Below, one piece after another: positions 46,275 through 57,784 of a stretch of DNA of 64,000 nucleotides; positions within the stretch are counted from its first letter, which is position 1; every line of letters begins with the position of its first letter. The stretch comes from Nageia nagi (lineage: Eukaryota; Pinophyta). The notes beneath the pieces were generated by a model. The model saw only the letters and a program-made list of their open reading frames with translations, made no database searches and had not been told where the DNA came from. The stretch is from positions 36,952,001-37,016,000 of the forward strand of contig JBITNC010000002.1 of the NCBI GenBank assembly GCA_050084985.1. The letters run 5' to 3'. The translations under genes and the position numbers were made by a program.

Positions 46275-46880
46275 AATTTTGGATCTTCATCAATACCCCT
46301 TAGCAATACCAAGTATCTCATCCACCATATCCTCAACTGAACTCTAACGATAACCATTCAATCATCCTCAACCATCTACATAATTATTGCATCTCTTTTA
46401 TCCTGTAATATTTTCTTGCTCTCCTCCAATGCAACCCATGAGGAATGGTAGGAATCATCCAAAATTCAATCCAAGAACTCCTAAAATGACCCATCTTTAA
46501 TAGTATTCAAACCATCATCAAGTGTAATTGTGATATCACCAAGTGCCATAAACAAGTCTATTACATCTTGGATGCCTTCAATCTTGCAATGAGAGTTTTT
46601 CTAAGTAATCTTGAAGAAGATAATTAATGTTCCTCTTGTAGAAACTAGTAAGGCATGTTCATGTGCTATGCTTGGAATAAATGTTACCAAAACACTTCTT
46701 GTCTCATCAACCACTAATGTAATCCTCCATGCATACATTCTATTATCCAAGCCATCAACAAATGATGTAAAAATAGAAAATATTTTGATAGTATACCTTA
46801 CAATCTTCATGATATGGAGTAGAGCCTCCATTTCCCTTATATTAAGAGATTTTTCCTCCAAACTTACTTCCATACCCTAG
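46275..46880 (-). pseudogene. Unknown post-protease ORF, copy C
   Basis: The open part 46601-46873 matches copy B and D at nearly every residue. Its downstream end is removed by the deletion at 46274, leaving the text from 'DEDPK' upward. Confidence 0.5.
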
Positions 46881-47199
46881 TCACATGCTACCATTGGACA
46901 TGTTATCTTCTCTAAATTTAAAATATGGTAAAAAAAATTAATGAATCAACATAATCATGCAAAGCATACCTTCCAAGGATTGGACAAGTATCTTACTAAT
47001 TGGTGGAATGAGAACTCAAGAGTGTAGAGATGCTCCTAAATCCCTTATAAGCCAAATATCCCACATGCACTTTGGAGGGGTTCTTCTCTCCTTCCACATC
47101 CTTCTTTCCTAGTCATCCATATTCATGCATCATCTCCAAATGACTAGATGAACCCTTAGAAAAGTAGTCGTTTATGCCTTGTAGTGTAGATTCCTTTCT

Positions 47200-49260
47200 A
47201 TCAAATTCAAATTTCATCACTAACTTTTGATAATTTGAGAAGATATCTCCCAAATTATATAGCCACTAGATACTCCAAAACTTAAATGTAGAATACTATA
47301 TAAATGGTAGACATAGAAGTCCTCCCTAGCCACATATTCTTGGTTGATTACACAAAATTTCTCCACTATTCTCTCCACCAGCGTAAGTTTCCTATTTACA
47401 TTATTCATACAAAAGCCTTCAAACTCTTTGCTCTTAAGGTCCTTATTTCATATAAATTCCTCATCGATGAAGTTATGGATGGATCCTAGATCTATCAATA
47501 CCATAACCTCTTGATTTACAACCATATATTTGACCTTAAGTATGAAGTATCTGGGTGCCCACATAATAATATGATCATTCATCCTATGGCATTCTTACTA
47601 TTAGGAGTAGGAAGTTATTACTTACGATCAAATCCAACTTCAAGTTCGAATCATCATCCTATGAGATCACCTCAATATAGTGAAGTTTTCCTCTATCTAA
47701 GAACCTATGACCATACTCCCAAGGTTTCTTGCAACTAAAATAAAATTTTCTCTTCCTTAACTTGTTCTTATTGTTAGGAGCATGCAGTTCTTGCTTCTGA
47801 TCAAATCCTCCTAAATCTAGCTCTAAGTTTGAATCATTATCCTTTGAGATCATCTTAATATAGTGAAATTATCATTTTCCTAGGCACCTATGGAAATGCT
47901 CCCAAGGTTTCTTGTAACTAAAATAAAATCTTCTTTTGATAGTTGAAGGTATCATATCTAACATCCCTCTTCTAATTGTCCCTATCTTGGTTGGAGTAGT
48001 GGGCTTGATCCTCATCATGCTGGGCTCAAAATATAAGACCCTTTTGATGGCATATTGCAATTATGTTGGGGATAAATCCTTCACTAATCCCCTCCAAGAT
48101 TATACCAAATGTTTCATCAAGAGGAAGGTAACCCTCTTCTTTAAAATGCTAGGAATCATCATGATAATGCACTAAAATTTTGCTATATATTATTCAATTG
48201 AACCCTTTTAATTCACTTCCATCAAATATTTGAAGTAATTATCCTCATATTTTTTTAAAACTATTCTATCATCCTTCTTTTAAATACATCAAAGGAGGTA
48301 ATGGCTCCATATCCCTGTATAGTCATGCTATGTTGCTACTAGTCATACACTATGCCATTCAAATGTATGATGGTAAATTATATGACATCCTCCTCCATCT
48401 TGAAATTAGCATGAAGTATTTTTATAACTTCTATAACCATACCCATAAATTCATTTTATTACTTCCATAAAATAAGGGCACCTGCATTCTTCTTAGCCTC
48501 TATTGTAGATCTCTTCTATCCTCTTGTGAGCCCCCATGATAATAACTTCTTCTATCCTTGTTTTCCAAAAGTTCCAAGTACATGGATAAGGTAATATCAC
48601 TCTTCAACTTAGGTGTATTCAGAGAGTACTCCTGATACAATTGGTTGAGCTCAAGTGGAGATATCACACTTATATTACTATCCTATCTTGGAAAAATATT
48701 GGCTTGCTGGGACATGGTGGAGGTATCATAGCCATTTTTGGTGCATTCCTCTCAAGGAATCTCTCCATCAATGACTCTCTAGCAAGTGGATATTTTATTG
48801 ATATTATCTTGAATAGTGAGTATTCCCCATCTTCCACCATACTAGCATATCTAGACCTCTAAAACATAGGTTCTTATTGATCAAACTCTAAGCATCCTTG
48901 ATTTCATCCTAGGCCTCCTTAATAAAACCCTAGGCCTCTAGATATATGATGTGTGGCTTCCTCTTCTCCTAGATCCTTATCATGAGTCCTATGTAGGGAT
49001 GCTTCTCCTCCCAACTTCCATTCATGAGTGGAAGTAGATCTTTGAGTGTGGGGTGTTCTAGGGCTTCCAAGCCTAATTTCCTTCTCCTATGCTTCTCTTT
49101 CGGCCATGCACTCATTTTATTACTATATTTTCTCTTTAATATTTTTCATCATACTTAGCAAGTTATCAAATCTCTATTTCACTAGATCCATGGATGGGAT
49201 CTCCCTCTCATACATCTCCTCTACGTCATCCTTGGATCTGGTCTAAGGTGCCATGGGAGA
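47200..49260 (-). pseudogene. Gag-protease, copy C
   Basis: Co-linear with copy B. The gag start is near 49256, a gag helix at 48800-48740, 'LQYAIKRVLYFEPSMMRIKP' near 48060, knuckles at 47925-47870 and 47750-47688, and a protease with Asp-Leu-Gly near 47490 and the open part 47220-47408. It differs from B at scattered single bases, for example a stop pattern and 'TPTKIGTIRRGMLD' versus 'RRWMVD'. Broken by stops. Confidence 0.6.
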
Positions 49261-49341
49261 TCTTTTCCCTTTCCAGTACGAGTAAACCTTCTCAACTAAA
49301 TATTGCATTCAATAAACCTCCTACAATATAGAAGTATTATA

Positions 49342-49353
49342 GCTCTGATACCA
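49342..49353 (-). promoter_or_regulatory. Primer-binding site of copy C
   Basis: GCTCTGATACCA on the plus strand, exact complement of the tRNA-iMet primer site, adjoining LTR4. Confidence 0.85.
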
Positions 49354-49356
49354 CTA

Positions 49357-50122
49357 TTATATTTCCAAATTATTCTTATTCCAAATTAATAATGAATCAA
49401 GCAATAATCTAAAAAATGAGCTAAAATAATAAAATTATGCAATTAAATATCCAATGCACAAGCAAGAATGAGAGAGAAAAGCTAACACCTTAAATTATAT
49501 CAATGATAGAAAAAGATACAATCAAATAAGACTAATAGGGCAAATGTTTAGCTCTATGGACCAAATATAGGGTATACACTCTCCAAATGATGACATCATA
49601 TAGCTAGGACCTTCAAATGTTGGATTTGGGTTATAAAGTTGGTCTAACTAAGGGTTTACATCCTTAGCCAAAGTCTAGCAAAGGCTACATCTCATGAAAC
49701 TCTTCACCATGATGGGTTTCCATACAATGACTACTATTCCAAACATAGAATATGTCAAATGTATTCAAGATAGCCCCTCAATGTTGTATCAACCAAATAC
49801 ATAGGAATCCCTTATGGTTTTTCATAAGCACACCCCTCAAGGAAATGTCATGTGTAAGCATCTGGATCATGCCTTGGGATCACCCCATATCATGCTCCCA
49901 TATTCAAATCATGTGTTGTGCCTTAAGATCTATATCATTACACTTAGATTATTGTAATCTATGTCTAAGAGGAATAAATCCCACTTTGGGGCTCACAATT
50001 GTTCCATGGGACCATAAGTCTCCTATCCCATGTTATAATGATGCTTAAGTACACATGCGACTAATTAAGTAAATAATCTTAACTACAAAACCACCCTTAA
50101 AAGGAACGACTTCTAAGAGGGA
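49357..50122 (-). repeat. LTR4, 5' LTR of copy C
   Basis: Full-length match to LTR2 and LTR1 apart from small deletions (for example near 49730). It ends at 'TTCTAAGAGGGA' just short of the usual terminal ACATCA. Confidence 0.75.
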
Positions 50123-52850
50123 TCTTAAATGATAAGAGCATAAAACTTAGAAGGGATTGGAGACTAGTTTAAGTAATTACAATTTTCTAGTTAGACTAAG
50201 TAGGTTAACCTTCTAATCTAACAATTTCCTATTTGAACCTAATATGAGGGATTTTCAGAGATTTTGTTTTGAATTTGACCGTGAAAGAGAGATATTCCTA
50301 GATAAAATGAAATAAAATTATCTTTTTCATAATAATTAAATTTATATCTTATATTTGATGTATTAAGGAATAAAAATTTATTTTTTAATCAAAATTGTAA
50401 CATTGAAAGAACATAACCTCATACCTAATCATAATTTATTTAACATCTTTAGCTTATATAATAAAGGCTTCTCCAAACTTATCACTATCCTTGAAAAATT
50501 ACAGATGTGTGACTTCACCCAATCTATTTGAGAATTGAAGTCCTTTGATTTATCTTAATAGTTTTAAGTTGTAATAATTCTTCCTAGGAAAATGTCCACA
50601 ATGATTGAAAGTGTTTGTAATATGATATCCTCTTTTTTATAAGATATAAGTTCTTTCAAAATATTCAATAAGGATTCCATTAAAACTAGAATGGATAAGC
50701 TAGGTGTTAAGATGTGTTGGTTATAATATTTATCCAATGAAAAGAAAGCCCAAATTTCTCTAAGAGAATGACCAAGAACTTTGATGATACTCTATTATAA
50801 AACTTACATCAAAATTTATGATTATACATGCACTCTTATTTTTCGCTACTAAGTGCATAATCTTATGTCCCATGAAAATACTACCATCTAATATTTATGT
50901 ACTATTTAAAAAATATTTTATGGATATAGAATAATGTACATAAAATTCTATTCAACCTTATAGCAATTGCCTTCGTGATCATCTTGTAGGTGATATTGCA
51001 TAAGCTTATACGTATGAACTCCATGATGTTTATGGTTAGTTGATCAATTTTTATTAGGGTGATAAAAAGGGTATTCGTATTTTTGTTGACACACACTTTA
51101 TCTTATATGTCATGAATCAATTTCACTATATGCTCCTTTATAATATTCTAAATCTATTGAAAGAAACCATTTGGCCTAGAAGCCTTTTTCATAAGGAAAA
51201 GAAGTGGTCCTTTATTATTTTACTATGACAATTTCATATTTGAGTTCCACTTTAGAGCTATAGTAAAGTTTCTAAAAATAATCTTCAGAATCTTCTAAAC
51301 CTCCTTTGTATTCTTTCTTTGATTTTCCTCAATATGTCCTCTAAAAAGTTGATAATTTGTTCTTTTATTACTTCTATGTTGATTATATTAAGCCATGTTA
51401 TGGAAAATATCTTCTATACTTTATGGTTCTTTAGTTTTCATAACTATTATATGAAATAAAAAAGTGTCATATCTCTTTTTTTGGGTGCAAATTCTTGAGA
51501 CTTTTATTTACATTTGTTCTCTTCCTCATTTAACATGTTAAGATAACCCATTAGGAAATTTTTATCCTCTACACTTAAAATTATATATTCACCTCTCTCT
51601 TTCAACTTTCTTATTTATATGATCCATTTCTATTTTTTTTCCATATTATATTAAAATCAAAATAAATAAAGTATAAATTGAATCTTTAATTTAGTAGACA
51701 TAATTTGCTTACTTGATACTTTTACATAGATTTCCTACCAATCTTTGATACTATCCTTGATATGCTTATGTTCTAGTTAGATAAGTATAAATCTTGATAA
51801 AAAAAACTTCTTTCATTAATAGCCTTCTCTATAATTATAAGGATTATATTATGATTTGAACCTATCCTTGAAGAGAATATATTTTATTTTCCATCCTTTC
51901 AATATACCATCTATGACTTATTCATGTTCTATAAGCCCATATTAAATAAAGTATTTCCCTAATCCTTGAAGAGAATATAGTTTATTTTCCATCCTTTTAA
52001 TATATAATTTATTATTATTCACATTCTATCAAGTCCATATGAAATAAAGTATTCCCCTAATCCTTTATTCTATCCATGTGTAATATACTCCATCCACCCA
52101 AATATCCATAAAATTCAATTAGTCTTGAAGATGATAAGACTTCAAGTTCTATTGCTTTTTTCTAGATAGTAAGATTTTAAGCTTTATTTCTTTATAATAA
52201 TAATGCTCAATACGATAAGACTTGAATCTCTATTTCTTTGTAATAATAATAGAAACTCATAGAAAATGATAAATTTTTAAGCTTTCACCAAAATTAATGA
52301 TACAATTTTAGATGTCTATATTCATAAAAAATTTTGAACATCTACATTAATTAGCTTTTATATAACCCCTTATATATCACGAAAAATATCATTCCTAAAG
52401 GTACCTATCTTGGATATAGTAAATTATTACAGTAAAATGATTCTAATTAGTTTTATTTTGTGATTTGAAATTAATTAAACAATTTATTTATATATAAAAA
52501 ATATTTATTAAAATTAATATAGTCCATTTTGTATTAAAATTTTAATAAAATGAAAATAGTCAACCAAATATTTATGACAACACGACATTTAAGGGATGCT
52601 AAAAAATTTAAGAAAATTGAAAGATATTAAAAGATGAGAAAAATTCTAGTAAATTGAAAATTACTTTTGATATGGGAAAATATTTTATAATAAATTGAAA
52701 TTAAGCATTTGTATAATAGCTAAATTATTAAATATTTTCATTCATTTTATAATATTATTATTACTATGATACTAAATCTCTTGATATGATTTCATTTTAA
52801 ATTAAATACTTTCTTGATCATCATATGATCTTAATTTTTCCTCTCTTCAT
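50123..52850. other. AT-rich stretch with a LINE scrap
   Basis: Apart from the LINE piece at 50480-51420, no gene is recognised. Around 51890-52040 a direct duplication carries 'CCTTGAAGAGAATATAxTTTATTTTCCATCCTTT' twice, about 100 bp apart. The rest is AT-rich. Confidence 0.4.
50480..51420 (-). pseudogene. L1-like LINE reverse transcriptase scrap
   Basis: Minus-strand text near 51200-51150 ('LMKKASRPNGFFQ') is followed by the open piece 50902-51096 with 'NTNTLFITLIKIDQLT' and 'FIRISLCNITYKMITKAIA'. These match the N-terminal RT blocks of plant LINE ORF2 ('KAPGPDGF', 'ALIPKV', 'FRPISLCNVxYKIIxKxxA'). The part downstream, toward 50500, is too worn to read. It is separate from the LINE at 14.8-17.8 kb. 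Confidence 0.75.
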
Positions 52851-52854
52851 TCAT

Positions 52855-53160
52855 TCATTCATATATATAGTCTTTAGTTAAGAGGATTTGTAGGTTAGAT
52901 AAAAAAGAGCAAGGGTGTATCATCTTATTATTTTTTCATTCTTGAGATGCATACAAAATTATATATATCAAACTCTACTTTATTTTAAAGGATTCTTAGG
53001 TCATATGAGAAGAGCATGGGTGCGTAATCATTTTTTAACCTAACTTTTTTTTAGGGCTTCACGCATGCAGAATCATATATATTGTATATTATTTTTACAT
53101 ATCAAACTCTACTTTAGTTTAGAGGATCATAGGATACATGAAAAGAGAACATGTGAAGGG
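52855..53160. repeat. Degenerate tandem repeat, unit about 130 bp, three copies
   Basis: The phrase 'ATATCAAACTCTACTTTAxTTTA' and 'GAAAAGAGxxxxxGGTG'-like text recur near 52870, 52965 and 53098. A copy of the preceding leader 'ATGCAGAATCATATATAT' also recurs. No coding content. Confidence 0.5.
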
Positions 53161-53219
53161 TTTCATAAGGTGCGGGTGAAGGTCTTCATGAGGGTTTCAT
53201 GAGATCAATGTGAAGTGTT

Positions 53220-53420
53220 GCATGTGAAGAACATCGTTGAAGGGATCAAAAATAAGGTTTGAAGGGCTGCACACAAAGAATATAGTTGAAGGAAAATCTG
53301 ATGCTTGAAGGGTTGAAGGGATCAAACATGAGGTTTGAAGGGTTGCATGCAAAGAATATAGTTGAAGACAAATATGATGCTTGAAGGGTTGTATAAGAAT
53401 GATATGGTTGAAGCGATACA
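53220..53420. repeat. Direct repeats rich in GTTGAAGGG / TTTGAAGGG
   Basis: A unit of about 95 bp running 'GGGATCAAAxATxAGGTTTGAAGGG' to 'AAAGAATATAGTTGAAG' and 'ATGATGCTTGAAGGGTTG' occurs twice (53239-53320 and 53329-53392), with shorter GAAGGG-containing fragments around it. The minus ORFs 53197-53461 are readings of the repeat. Confidence 0.6.
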
Positions 53421-53478
53421 TGAGAAGGATGGGATGATAGCTTGAAAGATCTACAATTCATTCAAAGGGCTGAAGATT

Positions 53479-53602
53479 AATGAGATCTATGAGGTATGCA
53501 TGATATTGAAACTAGATTTATGAGGTATGCATAATATTGAAATGAGATCTATGAGGCATCCATAATGTTGAAATGAGATCTATGAGGCATGCATAATAGT
53601 AA
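53479..53602. repeat. 31-bp tandem repeat, four copies
   Basis: AATGAGATCTATGAGGTATG... repeats exactly every 31 bp at 53479, 53510, 53541 and 53572, with two to five differences per copy. Confidence 0.85.
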
Positions 53603-53699
53603 AATGGATGATCCTGCTAAAACTAAGTGAGGTTCATTATATAAGATGGTTCTTGATTGGAAGAATGTAAACTAACATACAATTTCATATTATTAGTTG

Positions 53700-54960
53700 A
53701 AATTTAATTTGTAGGTTATGGATATAAAATATGATAGATATTCATATTTTTAACCCTATCATATTTTTATTTTTGTATTATTTTAGAAATTAAATTTGTT
53801 ATTCAATTTGGAGGATGAAGGGAAATGGTGGATTGTAGAAGTGCAAAGGAGCCCAAAGAAAATGTGAAGCGGTAGTAGAGGAAGATAAATTGTGATCAAA
53901 GTAAGGCTAAATTATTTCAGGAGCAAGGACAAAAGATCAAAAATAAATTTTTAGAAAAAGTGAGGTACATTAATCTTTATACAAGTATCATTTTTTGTAT
54001 TTTTCAAAATCATCATCAATTGTTGATTAATATATTGAAGTTTTTAGTAAGTATGATGTAGTGAAAGAGAAATATTTATTTTCTTAATTTGAATCTAAAT
54101 TTAAAATAGTTTATATATGGAATCATCTAGAATAATTTAATAAAAATACATCATATAGATTAGTATTTGGATTATTCTTAGATTACTCTTTCCTCTATGC
54201 TCTACCGATATTCTCTATATATTTATTTTCTTATCATAATTATTATAAATAACATATTATACCATGTTTGTTATTGATATATGTAAAAATTATTATTCAT
54301 TTATTATCTTTTTCATCTATATATTATGAGAATAATGTGAGTGAATGATTCATCTAAAGATAGAAATTGGCTTCACAAAGATTGTAAGATTGTGGTAGTA
54401 TCTCCACCAATAATAAAATAAAATATAATCATAAGATAATAAACTTTCAATACATAATACTTACAGTTGTAGCAAATTATTTTTTCTTAACAATCGAAAA
54501 TTAAAGGATTTATGTGACACAAGATATATTTTTTGGTACATTTGAAGATAGAGTTTTTACGTAATATTTAATTATTAAATACTTTATTTCGTTTAATTTA
54601 TAATTTTTTTTTTTACTGCTAAATGTCATGATATGACTGTATTTTAGATTGTATATTTACCACAATTCATATAATATTATTTAGAGCTTGATATCATTTT
54701 TATATTAATTCTGAAAATTAAATAATGATGTAGTTTAAAAGGAGGACAATTGTGCATTATTGAAGTGCAAAGGGGTCAAAGGAAATATTGGAAAGCCAAA
54801 AAGAATAGGAGCCACGAGGACAAAAGATATAAACAAAAGAGTTAAAGAAAGAAATAGGTATATTTATCTTCTCACAAGTATCGATATGAATGATTTTTAT
54901 CATCATTAATTCAATTGAATATATTACCTTTTTGTTAAGTCTAAGATTGTTAAAAAGTTT
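53700..54960 (+). other. Two homologous exon-like segments about 920 bp apart
   Basis: Segments around 53812-53962 and 54742-54860 share 'GAAGTGCAAAGG', a run of AAG-rich basic codons, 'GGACAAAAGAT', and a following 'AGGTAxATTxATCTTxxxACAAGTAT' that looks like a splice donor with conserved intron start. In the frame starting 'EVQR' the second copy reads 'EVQRGQRKYWKAKKNRSHED'. They lie upstream of and in the same direction as the MBD-type gene and could be worn alternative first exons. No function can be assigned. Confidence 0.35.
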
Positions 54961-55074
54961 TTATTAATTTGTTAATTTAATTTTTGTAGGAAATCATTTA
55001 TATGAAAAAGATTAAAATATTTAATGATAATAAACATTTTTAGTGTTTTTTCAAATAATTTTTTTAATTACATA

Positions 55075-55076
<2 letters not shown>

Positions 55077-55103
<27 letters not shown>
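55077..55103. repeat. (AAT)n microsatellite
   Basis: About nine uninterrupted AAT units. A 17-base T-run lies nearby at 55226-55242. Confidence 0.9.
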
Positions 55104-55105
<2 letters not shown>

Positions 55106-55474
55106 TGACAATTAATATTATATTACTTCATAGTACAAATACAATTAGAATTTATTATTTTTTATATTATATATTATAAAAGTGTAAGCTAATAATATAT
55201 ACATAAAAATTACATGTTAAAATTGTTTTTTTTTTTTTTTTTCAATTTTATAAAGTATGCTTGCTTAACATTTGATAGTTTATTTTATATTTGAAATATT
55301 TAGTTTATTGTTTTCTCTATTTTAACTTAAATTTAATATAAATGTAATATTTATTAAATTTTGTAAAATAATAATTATATAAATTAATATATTTATAATC
55401 CATATAGCTAAGTAAATTTCTTTTAGATTATTTGCAAATTTTTCTTTTAATAAAAATGAAATCTGTTAACAGAG

Positions 55475-56636
55475 ATGACTAATCCAAGAAAGAGAGGTAG
55501 AGGGAGACCTTTTGGTTCTATAATTGTAGCAAACCCGAAGGGCTTTCTGAAGAGTGGATAACAAGAGTTAAATACAGACCATGTGGAAGAATTGATCGGG
55601 TATGATCATTTTTCATTTATTGCTTTGAATTTGCATTTCAAACTTTTAAATTTTTATTTATTATCATAACTGTTCTTTATTCATTGTGTAGTATTATATC
55701 AACATCTATGTTGATCATATTTTTCGTTCATGGAAAGAAGTTGAGTATTTTGAAGCTAATGGTCAAATACGTCCACAAGCTACCCGTCAAAAACGTCAAC
55801 AAAAACCAATGTCAAAGAGTAAGTTTTTTAAGTTTTTGAACAACAATATATAGTACTAAACTTTATTTCTTTAAAATATATAATTATTATTATATTAATA
55901 ATTTTATTTTTATTTAGTTAAAACATTTTGAAGATGAAAATGTTTTATTTTTATTTTTTAAATATATATAAGTATTTTATCAATTATTTCTGGATGTAGA
56001 TATTTCATTGTTCTGTGATTGATAGCGTAGAGAAATGAATATAAATGATATCATTGTAAGTTGATTTTACTTTATTTTATTTTATTGTAATATAAATAAT
56101 ATAATATTACTTTTGATGTAGGACATCACTTGTTGAAAGATGCAGCTATAAAGACACAAAGAGGTCATCCAAGAGTTGATGACATTGTTAAAATACCACG
56201 CATGCACCTTCAATTCTTGTTAGGTGTGATACTGAACTCAAGCCTCCCTAAAGTTTCTTACTCGGATTTGTACCAGAATGAGGTGAAGAAGTTACAAGAA
56301 TTAAACATTGAGTTGTGGCCAATTGCAAGGCATTTAATCTTTTGGTGCTCAGTTAGAGATTTTGGCCAATACAGAAAGCCATCTACAGCTATGGATCAAT
56401 CAAGTTCATCAAAAGATCTCTGGAGAGATGTAGAGAGGGATAAAGGTTATAGAGGGCTTAGCTACACTGTTAAGGTTCCAGGCAGCCACCTTGAGTGCTT
56501 GCTTCAGTTCATATTAAACTCACAGATGCCCAAAAGATCATTTCTGGATTTAAATGAACATCAATTGCTAAATTTAAACAAGTTACACCCTGCATTAAGG
56601 CCATTGGGTGTATATGTAATTAGTTTCTTTTTATAA
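55475..56636 (+). CDS. Methyl-CpG-binding-domain-like gene with AT-hook and duplicated C-terminal module (probably damaged)
   Basis: A three-exon model fits. Exon A (to 55599) opens with 'MTNPRKRGRGRPFGS', an AT-hook, in one frame. In a second frame (open 55501-55599) it reads 'PEGLSEEWITRVKYRPCGRI', the start of a plant MBD. The donor GTATGA at 55600 and acceptor at 55690-55691 join it in phase 0 to exon B (55692-55818), which continues 'RYYINIYVDHIFRSWKEVEYF', the usual MBD end. The donor GTAAGT at 55819 joins in phase 1 to exon C (56122-56636), open for 171 codons. MBD proteins bind methylated DNA in the nucleus. Exon C carries two ungapped 46-residue copies of an unknown module. The AT-hook and MBD are out of frame (one indel between 55501 and 55558), and the AT-hook frame meets TAA at 55559, so the gene is mutated or its first exon lies elsewhere. 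The last codons could instead splice out at GTAATT (56616). Confidence 0.6.
56184..56603 (+). repeat. Internal 282-bp-period duplication within exon C
   Basis: Residues encoded at 56184-56321 and 56466-56603 align without gaps over 46 positions. Shared residues are V-K-x-P-x2-H-L-x2-L-L-x2-I-L-N-S-x2-P-K-x-S-x2-D-L-x7-L-x2-L-x3-L-x-P. The linker between them is charged and Ser-rich. DNA identity is low, so the duplication is ancient and the protein spacing has been kept. Confidence 0.8.
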
Positions 56637-57784
56637 ACTGTGTCAGTAATACTTTGGTTGTGCGAGGCATATTTATGTAGCAAGATTTTCAAATATCAAG
56701 ATTGATATATTGTCTTAGTTTTTATTTTAAATATCTAATTTAAGGGAAGATTGAAGATTATTTTTTTATGGTTCTCTATTTTTAATATGCAAACCTATCC
56801 ACTCTTCATGCTTGGCCCCAAAGAAAAGGATTTTATATTGTAACAGTTTTGTTATGTTCATTGATTAATTAGCTATTTTTGGGCTATAGAGGTAGTTCAA
56901 AAATATTGGGTAAAGTAGTTTATAAGGAAGGGACTAGCTGAAACAGTGCTCAGATCCTTTTCATCTTTTACATGCTCAGTTGAAGCATCTTTGTCATATA
57001 GGAAAGACTGCAGCAAAGTATGATGGCTACGGATGTGTATTTTGTGCCTACTTGCTCATGAAGGTGCTAGGAACCAAGGACATGCATGTATGCAGCATTT
57101 CATATCTTTTGTGTGTGTCTGTAAGGAGGCCTGTGTGCCTTGATCATGTAATAGAGTCTGTGTTTAGTGAGGTATTGGTTAGTGTTGCAGGCAGTTGAGA
57201 AGGCCCTATTGATTGTACTAATTGAAATCAGTGTATGTTGCACTCCCTGCCCATTTGCATCTCCCCATACCTTCTTCGACTTTCTTTGTCCATTCTCTTT
57301 GTTTGTATTCTTTTCTGTTATTTTGGAAAGAATAATGTTGCAAGCACAACTATTGGGTAGATTGATAGTTGAGGATTAGCTTGGTGTTTACATCACACCC
57401 AGAAAGTAACCTTTAGCTTGGTCATAACAGTTTTCCCAGGAATTGGATTGAGTACCATCTATTATGGATTTTATATGATTTCAATCCAAAGGACAGATTA
57501 AGATATTGATTTTGTAAACTTGATTATCTAATTATTATTGAATTGTCAAATGCTTTTTACAATATTTTGTATTTTTATAAAGCGATTATATTTAGATATG
57601 ACTTAATTTTTAACTAAATATATTTTGTTTTATTTATAGTAGTTATCCAACAAGAATGTTTTAGGTTTTAATTTAGAATAGATTAATGTTGAAACATAAA
57701 TAATAATATTCTCCAATATCAACATGAAGAATGCTTGCTTCATCTGAAACCACTGTTATTTTTCACTTGTATAGCAACCCTTCT
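56637..57784. other. Downstream region of the MBD-like gene, no clear exon
   Basis: Less AT-rich than its surroundings from about 56940 to 57420, with 71-74-codon readings (56980-57198, 57167-57379) that match nothing I know. It may be 3' UTR, further exons or a separate transcript. I see no stronger evidence. Confidence 0.3.

Larger units (their letters stand above)
42109..50122 (-). mobile_element. RT-less LTR element, tandem copies B and C sharing an LTR
   Basis: The order on the plus strand is: partial LTR end (42109-42313), interior B (to 45630), LTR3 (45631-46274, truncated), interior C (46275-49356), LTR4 (49357-50122). B and C interiors are nearly identical over 3 kb, far closer than either is to A. 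A shared central LTR is the product expected from unequal exchange between LTRs. C has lost the LTR end and the first part of the post-protease region at a junction near 46274. B has lost about 93 bp near 42530 that D and A keep. Confidence 0.7.

Noticed and set aside
53479-53602. Possible CRISPR-like array
   Set aside because: The 31-bp units abut with no spacers, copies differ from each other, and the context is plant nuclear DNA.
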